Positions 44,101-64,000 of a DNA stretch of 64,000 nucleotides are shown piece after piece. Under the pieces are notes generated by a model. The model did not search any database and was not told where the DNA came from. It saw only the letters and a program-made list of their open reading frames with translations. Made by a program: the position numbers and the translations under genes. Within the stretch, counting starts at the first letter, position 1. Every line of letters starts with the position of its first letter. Origin of the DNA: Tetradesmus obliquus (taxonomy: Eukaryota; Chlorophyta; Chlorophyceae; Sphaeropleales; Scenedesmaceae); the NCBI GenBank assembly GCA_030272155.1, contig CP126206.1, positions 2,170,001 to 2,234,000 on the forward strand, given 5' to 3'.

Positions 44101-45796
44101 AAGGTGTCGACTTGACCTTGAACATCAGGGTTGTGCAGCGCATTTTGGCTATTGAGTTAAGCGGTCGAGCGAGGGCAATGTTTGTATAGCTGATTAGCTT
44201 GAGGATCTTGCCTCCATTTTTGTGGTTACCAAGGGGGACCCATCTCAGAACGGCTGATCACAAACGTCTTCTAGGAAGGCCTATTTGACGAGAACCTGGA
44301 GGCACTCAGTGCCTCACCATGAGACACGTCTAACTTGCCTCCCTTTGTTGTACTATAGAGCATACGACAGCATTACTAATGATCATGATAATCACTCATA
44401 TCAGTATTGTTACCAATCCTGGCGACAACTGGTAATGTAATTTAATGTAATGTAATTTTATCAGCTGACACAACCCTGCACGCACGAGCCTGCCGCATGC
44501 CAGTACAGTGACCGCAGCAATCACTAAACATGCAATGGCAGCCACAGCTGATGTAGCAAGCAGCTGTGGGCTGTATCTGTGGTTCAGCTACAGCTCAGCT
44601 GCAGCTGCGTTTGAGTGCATTGATGGCCAAAACACCTACTTCAGTTTGTACTTTTGTAGCTAGAAGCAGACACATGTGGAATTGCACAACTTGCGACGTC
44701 TGCACGACACTTCAGTGCGACATTCAATTCGTGCCATGTACTTGGTACATCATTCCATTGGCGTTGACTTCGAACAGCAAGCCTGTTGTTTGCTGCACAC
44801 AAGTTCACTCTGCACTGATTCTCTTCTCAGAAGTTAGCTGCCCACAATCAATGTAGCGCAAAGGTACCACTGCTTCTGCCAGCAGCACTGCAAACCAAAA
44901 CAAAACTGTATGTGCATGTACATGATGTGCAATGCTTTGAGATGCAGCCCCAGCAAAACACAACGGGTTTGTTACGTCCCACCACATGATGTGGTTGCAC
45001 TTCCATGCATGGTGGATACACTGCTGTAATGTGCTGAAGCATACGGGCTTACTGGGCTGCAGAACCACTTCATAGTTCTAGAGCAGTGCACAGCAGGTGA
45101 CAGCAGAACACCAACTTCACTGCGCGCTTCTGTGACCCTGCACGCTTTCTATCAGGGACAAAAAAATCAAATGCACTTGATAGCTGGCTTGCTGCATGAA
45201 CTCCGCATCTACTAAATTATAACATGCGCAGGCACCGGCAGCCCTCTGCACAATCTGGGAGTATGTACTACAGCTATACCAGGCTGCACGTTGACAACAT
45301 GCGCTCACCAACAACACCCTTCAACATACTACACTAATGAGCCATGGCAAACCCACAAGCTGCGTGCTAGCTACAGGGCAAAACCCTCAAGTGATTCAAC
45401 CATTGAAAAACTGACACAATCTCATGCAAGGACAGCAGCCGGCCCAATTTGCCATCAGCAACATGCAGCTGGCGAGCAGTCAGCCGCCTCACATGGTCTC
45501 ATTCCAGTCAGCCAAGTCACTGCATAACCATCATGATCATGATGTTCAAACATGACAGGGCCCGGTTGCAAGGCATGCAACCACACACACAAACACAGAC
45601 TCCTGTGCAGCACAACAATCAAATGTCATTGCTGTGACTACGAATGCAGTGCATGCCGCCCTGTTTCCTGTGCTCAGCCCTTTTCAGCGCAGCACGAGCA
45701 GCACTTTAGGCAGCGAGGGTCAGCAGCCTGCCACATGGAAAGATTCAGCAGGACAGCATTGCAGCCCGAGCTGCTCAGTGATGCCGTAAGATGTGA

Positions 45797-45831
<35 letters not shown>

Positions 45832-46497
45832 AGCGCGAACAACTGCCGCGCCTGCAGCCACAGCATGGGTAGCCTCGTCACCTAAGGCCACTGCCGCATC
45901 TGCCAGCAGCGTCAGCTGTAGGCTGCTGCTGCTGCTGCAGCAGTGCTACTCCAGCGACATAGCCCGCCAGTTTCAGATAAACCACACGCTGTTGGCTGCT
46001 GCTGCTGCTGCTGCTGCTGCTGCAGCAGGTGGAATTGCCGTGCCTGCAGCCGCAGCATGCAATTGTGTGGACTAGCCATCATGACATCATACGCCATGCC
46101 ACACACAGCTGAGTTGATGCTCCTGCAGCAGCAGCATCTGCTACTGCTTCAGCAGCAAGCTTGACACCGCGCACATTGCCGGATGCAGGATGCGCCAGCA
46201 AAGTAATCAGCTGCCACATCACAAGCCTCGCTGCTCAGCTACACCAAGCCCTGCAGGCTGCTGCTGCTGCTGCTGCAGCGGGTGAGACTGCCGCGCGTGC
46301 AGCTGCAGCATGCGGTTCAACCGCAGAAGTGTTGCAGGCTAGCCATCATAAAACCGTGTGCCATGTAACACACATCTGAGTTGCTGTTACTGTCCCTTCA
46401 GCAGCAGCATCTGCTACTGCTTGCACAGTCAGGTCAAAACCACGCACGTTGCCGCACAACGGCATGTGCCAGCTACCTGAGGTAATCAGCTGCCACA
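43663..46497. other. Convergent intergenic region
   Basis: It lies between the 3' ends of the J-protein and exostosin genes. A TGTAA at 43884-43888 is about 220 nt after the J-protein stop and is a good poly(A) signal. A TGTAA cluster occurs at 44436-44455. CATCATGATCATGATG at 45529-45544 is a perfect 16-bp palindrome. From about 45790 to 46350 there are three decayed copies of the terminal exostosin exon. I see no gene in 44100-45790. Confidence 0.55.
43884..43888 (+). terminator. TGTAA polyadenylation signal of the J-protein gene
   Basis: TGTAA lies about 220 nt after the TGA at 43660-43662, in the expected place for a chlorophyte 3' UTR. Confidence 0.5.
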
Positions 46498-57494
<10,997 letters not shown>

Positions 57495-58926
57495 GCTGCA
57501 GAGTGTGCCTGTTGCTGCTGCAGCACTGCAGGACAGCAGAGCAGCGAGCAGCAGGTCGCAACGCACAGCGTTGACTACGAAAAGTAAAGATCAATCATAG
57601 GTAATGCTCTGTGCGTAGTCACAAAAATATGGTTTCGACTTGTGCTTGCAATGTTCATGCCCGGCACAGGCAAGGTCCGGAGAAGACGACCACCGCAGGG
57701 TGTTAGCCAGTCAACACCGTAAAACCGGGTTAGCTTCCAGCTTTTAAGTTTCAAACGCTTGTCGAACGGGCACTTGGCTCCTTCATGCTCGCACCCGTAT
57801 GTTAGCCGCGATCGCCCATCGGTGACCCACTGTTGCTGCAATGGCCATGGCAACTTGAGTTCGAGTGATGCTGGTCAGAAATATGCGAAACACATTATTT
57901 AACACGCAATTCAGAAGGTGATAGGGTCGTTCCTGTGAGTCTGCCGAACACAGCCGTAGTGACTCTGTGCGCAGTGCCAGGTGAAGCGCACGCTGCTGCT
58001 GTCCAACAAATTGTGACTTGCCTGCTGTGAGGGATTGAGCTGCTAAATTTGAAAGCCGAGTTGCATACAATTGGTGCCGTAGCTGATGATATCAACACAG
58101 GGCAGCCAGGCTTGTCCTGTCAGAGGCAGTACAGGTGACCAAAAATCTACAATGAACTGCAGCCTGGAGCCTCAGTCCTCCATAGCACTCTCAATGCCTT
58201 ACCAATGGAGTTTCAGCTCGTATGCTTGTTTCACGTCAAACCTCCTTACTGAAAGGGTCCAATTTCACGTGTACATGCCTCCCTGTTGCATCAGTTGCTC
58301 CACCCAAACATGGTGCATGGCACGGTGCACTTGGGAGGCAATCTGCCGGCAAGGGTGGCAGTGTTGCCAGACATCTTGACAGCAGTTCAGCAGTGGACAG
58401 TTACCGCCAAGTGACACTGTGCAACAAAATCACTACTAGCTGGTGTGCTACTGCTGTCTAGGACGCTCGTGTGCTGGTTGCCTGACGCAGCCTGCTGCCC
58501 TGTTCCACAGCCTGATTCACAACAATTACATCCACCATAGCAGCTGCTGCGCTGCCGAATGGTCTGCCAAAGACAGTAAGCCAACATAAGCAGCACATGC
58601 CACCATACAGCGGAAGCTGGTGCCAGCTTGATGCACTTTCGTTTTGTTCAAATCAGCATGGTATGCTTGCTGAGCCTGCTACATCCTTAGCGGGCGTGCA
58701 CAGAAGGCATGCTCCGCTTCACGCTGCTGCTGCTGGAGCTCATGCCACTGCACTCCGCCGGCTGCTGCAATGGCCTCATCATCATCATGTTACCCATCAA
58801 GCCATAGCATCAACACCAATCAACGCTGCAATGGCCTCACACCCGCCGCCCGGCAAAATGGCCATCAGCACAACACACGCCGCTGCCAGCATCAACTTTG
58901 AACAAGTCACTGCTGCCAACATGCTA
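57495..58926. other. Intergenic region between exostosin and COQ9
   Basis: Both neighbours are minus-strand. A non-repetitive open frame without an ATG (57575-57853 minus, with CEHEGAKCPFDKRLKLKSW) resembles no family I know and is not called. TTACA at 58526-58530 (TGTAA on the minus strand), about 400 nt past the COQ9 stop, is a candidate poly(A) signal. Copy 2 of a dispersed repeat is at 58780-58820. Confidence 0.5.
58780..58820. repeat. Dispersed 40-bp repeat, copy 2
   Basis: It matches 56744-56784 apart from one or two bases. It lies in the region just beyond the COQ9 stop codon. Confidence 0.75.
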
Positions 58927-59910
58927 CTAGGCACTCCTGCTGCTGCTGCTGCTGCCCACTGCCGTTCCAGCAGGGGCAGCAGCAGCTGCAGCGCTCCTTG
59001 CTGCACTGATGTCCGCCTGCGCTGCTTGCTGCAGGAAATTGTCGGCGCCAGCCCTGACAGTTCCAGCACTGCCAGTAGGAGCCTGCGCATCAGCTGCCCA
59101 GCTGCTGCTGGTGCTGCTGTACGAACTGCTGCTATACGTGCTGCTGCTGCTGCTGCCAGTAGGCTGGCCCTGCCTGGCACCTCCCACTGCCTGAGCTAGT
59201 GCTGACAGCAGCTGCTGCGGCAGTGCAGCAGCAGCTGCTGCTGCACTTCCAAGCCACAGTGCGTCCTGCATGCGCCGGTCTAGCTGCTGCCAGGTATCTG
59301 CGTAGCCTGGCGAGTAATCTGTGAGCATGTAGAGCTCAGTGCTCATGTACACTGCTGCTAAGCTGGCTCGCTTTGTGTACCAGCTGGCATCTGTGGACGT
59401 GTCTCCGCCAGCGCTGTACCAGATTTCGTCCAGCAGCTGCAGCAGCAGGCGCAGCGCTTCAGGGCTATTGCGTGGCTGCGCTAGAACTGCTAGTGCCTGA
59501 GGCCAGGAGTCCATGTAGGGCGTGTTTAACTCCAAACGCCGCCGTACTGCTGCTGCGATGCGCTGGGGGAGGGGCAGCGCTGCCAGCTGCTGCTGGACCT
59601 GCGGCTCCTGCAGCTGGGCGGCAAGTGCTTCGTTGTTTGACTGGATTATGTGCTCGACGAGGTGACTAGGTCCGCGTGGAAACATGCCTGCTGCGCTAGG
59701 GGAGAGCTGCAGGTCCTTTGCTGCCTGCAGGAGAGCTGCTCTGCTCCAGCCATGCTGCTTGATGTGCTTGGTCGCTGCCTGCAGCAGCTCCTGCTGCAGC
59801 TGATATGCATCGGGCTCTAAAAACGAGACTGTTGAATACAACTGAAGCACTGATGCGGGGGCTGCTGCACGGAAAGTGCCCAGCAGGCGGGTGGAGCAGT
59901 GCCGCAGCAT
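58927..59910 (-). CDS. COQ9: COQ9, ubiquinone biosynthesis lipid-binding protein
   Basis: A single uninterrupted exon of 327 residues. COQ9 binds a lipid intermediate and presents it to COQ7 in the mitochondrial CoQ synthesis complex. The N-terminus (MLRHCSTRLLGTFRAA) is a typical mitochondrial presequence. The body follows the family throughout: HGWSRAALLQAAKDLQLSP, GMFPRGPSHLVEHII, and the signature IWYSAGGDTSTDASWYTKR followed by STELYMLTDYSPGYADTW and LDRRM. A Ser/Ala/Gly-rich tail of roughly 90 residues after that is an extension beyond the usual family end. It is the only intronless gene in the window, and it has no exon-edge copies around it. ATG 59910 is the first Met and gives the presequence. 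Confidence 0.95.
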   Translation of the reverse strand: MLRHCSTRLLGTFRAAAPASVLQLYSTVSFLEPDAYQLQQELLQAATKHIKQHGWSRAALLQAAKDLQLSPSAAGMFPRGPSHLVEHIIQSNNEALAAQLQEPQVQQQLAALPLPQRIAAAVRRRLELNTPYMDSWPQALAVLAQPRNSPEALRLLLQLLDEIWYSAGGDTSTDASWYTKRASLAAVYMSTELYMLTDYSPGYADTWQQLDRRMQDALWLGSAAAAAAALPQQLLSALAQAVGGARQGQPTGSSSSSTYSSSSYSSTSSSWAADAQAPTGSAGTVRAGADNFLQQAAQADISAARSAAAAAAPAGTAVGSSSSSRSA

Positions 59911-60810
59911 GCTGGTGACTGATGATCTGGGCTAGCGTTTGACGATGAGAAGAGCTCCCAACTAGTCTCCGTTTCACTTTGTCGAGTAGATGCGGAACTG
60001 GCGCTGGTCAGCGTGATTACAACCACACATGCGCAACGAGTTTCTGGCAACTTGCAGATTATGCACTGCGAAGCGCCATCGGCGTCCCACAGTTCAGTAT
60101 TTTGGCTGCTGATGTCGCACCAACAAGCGCAACTGCTGAACCACGGACATATCGACAGGCCTAGGTTTGCAGCGGTTCACTTGCCAGGCTGTTAGCCTGT
60201 TTGTATAAAATTGGTACAACGTGCAAGCAGGTCAATCATTGCATGCAACATAATGCGTACTCACATAGCAAGAAGGGGCCCCCCAGGACCAGCATGGCTA
60301 CTTCAACTTCAATGTTGTGGTTTCACAGAGCTCCCATGCCTGAGGAATAGTCATTACAAGGTTTGAAACCCGAAGCCGATTGCAGCTGTTTACATGGTGT
60401 CAAAGCAATCAAAGGATGCACGTGCAGTGCAACTGTCCAGAGAGGCAAGAATGCCCCTGTTCACACCCATGTGCACGGTGAGGATACAGCCCCACCAATG
60501 CGGGCACAACTTGCACAACGCGCAACCGGCCCAAAACTTGCGAGCCATGCACCTCACACAGTCAATGCGCTGCAGCTGCAGCAATGCTGCCACTGTGTTC
60601 AGTGCCAAGTCACCGCACCACAACACCAAACAGCCACAAGCTGTGCTTGCCGGTGCCCAAGCACAACAATACATCTGCTGCAGGCGCCCCCAATTGCTGG
60701 CCAGCAAGCAGCAAGCAGCACGGCAACCCCAGCCCACTGCACAACACAAACCCCGCTGCACTCAACCAGCTGCAACCAGCAGCCAAAATCAAGTGCCCCC
60801 ATCCGCACGC
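59911..60810. other. Intergenic region between COQ9 and CDC48
   Basis: It holds the COQ9 promoter, copy B of the dispersed intron-like repeat (60196-60315), and the CDC48 3' UTR. TTACA at 60354-60358 (minus TGTAA) is a candidate CDC48 poly(A) signal about 450 nt after the stop. No gene is seen. Confidence 0.55.
60196..60315 (-). repeat. Dispersed repeat copy B, intron-like
   Basis: It is similar to 28119-28257 over about 120 bp. On the minus strand it contains GTGAGTACGC and ends TTTTATACAAACAG. It lies between CDC48 and COQ9, so it is not in an obvious intron. Confidence 0.5.

Positions 60811-64000
<3,190 letters not shown>

Noticed and set aside
57575-57853. Minus-strand frame of 92 codons with CEHEGAKCPFDKRLK
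   Set aside because: It lacks an ATG, has no visible splice partners and no family resemblance. It is less repetitive than most, so it was noted but not called.
58597-59199. Plus-strand 200-codon frame opposite COQ9
   Set aside because: COQ9 on the minus strand is unambiguous; this is its shadow.

Overview
The window looks like nuclear DNA of a green alga of the Chlorophyceae. Genes are GC-rich, proteins are loaded with glutamine, alanine and serine runs from CAG/GCA/AGC repeats, introns are many, TGTAA is present as an algal-type polyadenylation signal, and most recognisable proteins read as green-lineage versions. A scenedesmid-type genus (Sphaeropleales) is a guess from repeat style only.

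Eight genes are supported. Left to right: (1) a minus-strand Gln-rich nuclear-type protein with a possible SPOC/ACID-like barrel (1776-10450, both ends open); (2) a plus-strand signal-peptide protein ending in a LivJ-type periplasmic-binding fold (11632-20458); (3) a minus-strand DOMON plus copper type II monooxygenase (21940-27741); (4) a minus-strand ALDH22-type aldehyde dehydrogenase (28835-37364); (5) a divergent plus-strand giant Ala/Gln-rich protein with a C-terminal J-like domain (37665-43662); (6) a minus-strand GT47 exostosin with three EGF-like modules (46498-57494); (7) a minus-strand single-exon COQ9 (58927-59910); (8) a minus-strand CDC48/p97 3' half running off the right edge (60811-64000). 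For genes 2, 3, 4 and 6 I assembled complete exon chains by hand; all splice phases agree and each total is a multiple of three, so these models are strong. Gene 5 also sums in frame but its first exon is a guess. No tRNA, rRNA, CRISPR array or recognisable autonomous transposon was seen.

The most striking property is not a gene. Most exons in genes 2, 3, 4, 6 and 8, and several in genes 1 and 5, are flanked inside their introns by decayed tandem copies of their own edge. Copies upstream of an exon carry the acceptor plus the 5' part of the exon. Copies downstream carry the 3' part plus the donor. The working exon is always the last of the upstream series and the first of the downstream series. 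Terminal exons have echoes past the stop codon. The single-exon COQ9 gene has none. I infer frequent local tandem duplication filtered by selection, where duplications spanning a splice junction are silent if the outermost sites are used. This explains much of the intron length.

A second rule concerns triplet repeats. On the sense strand, CAG lies in exons (poly-Q/A/S), whereas CTG lies in introns, usually just before the AG acceptor. A possible intron-like dispersed repeat occurs at two loci (28119-28257 and 60196-60315).
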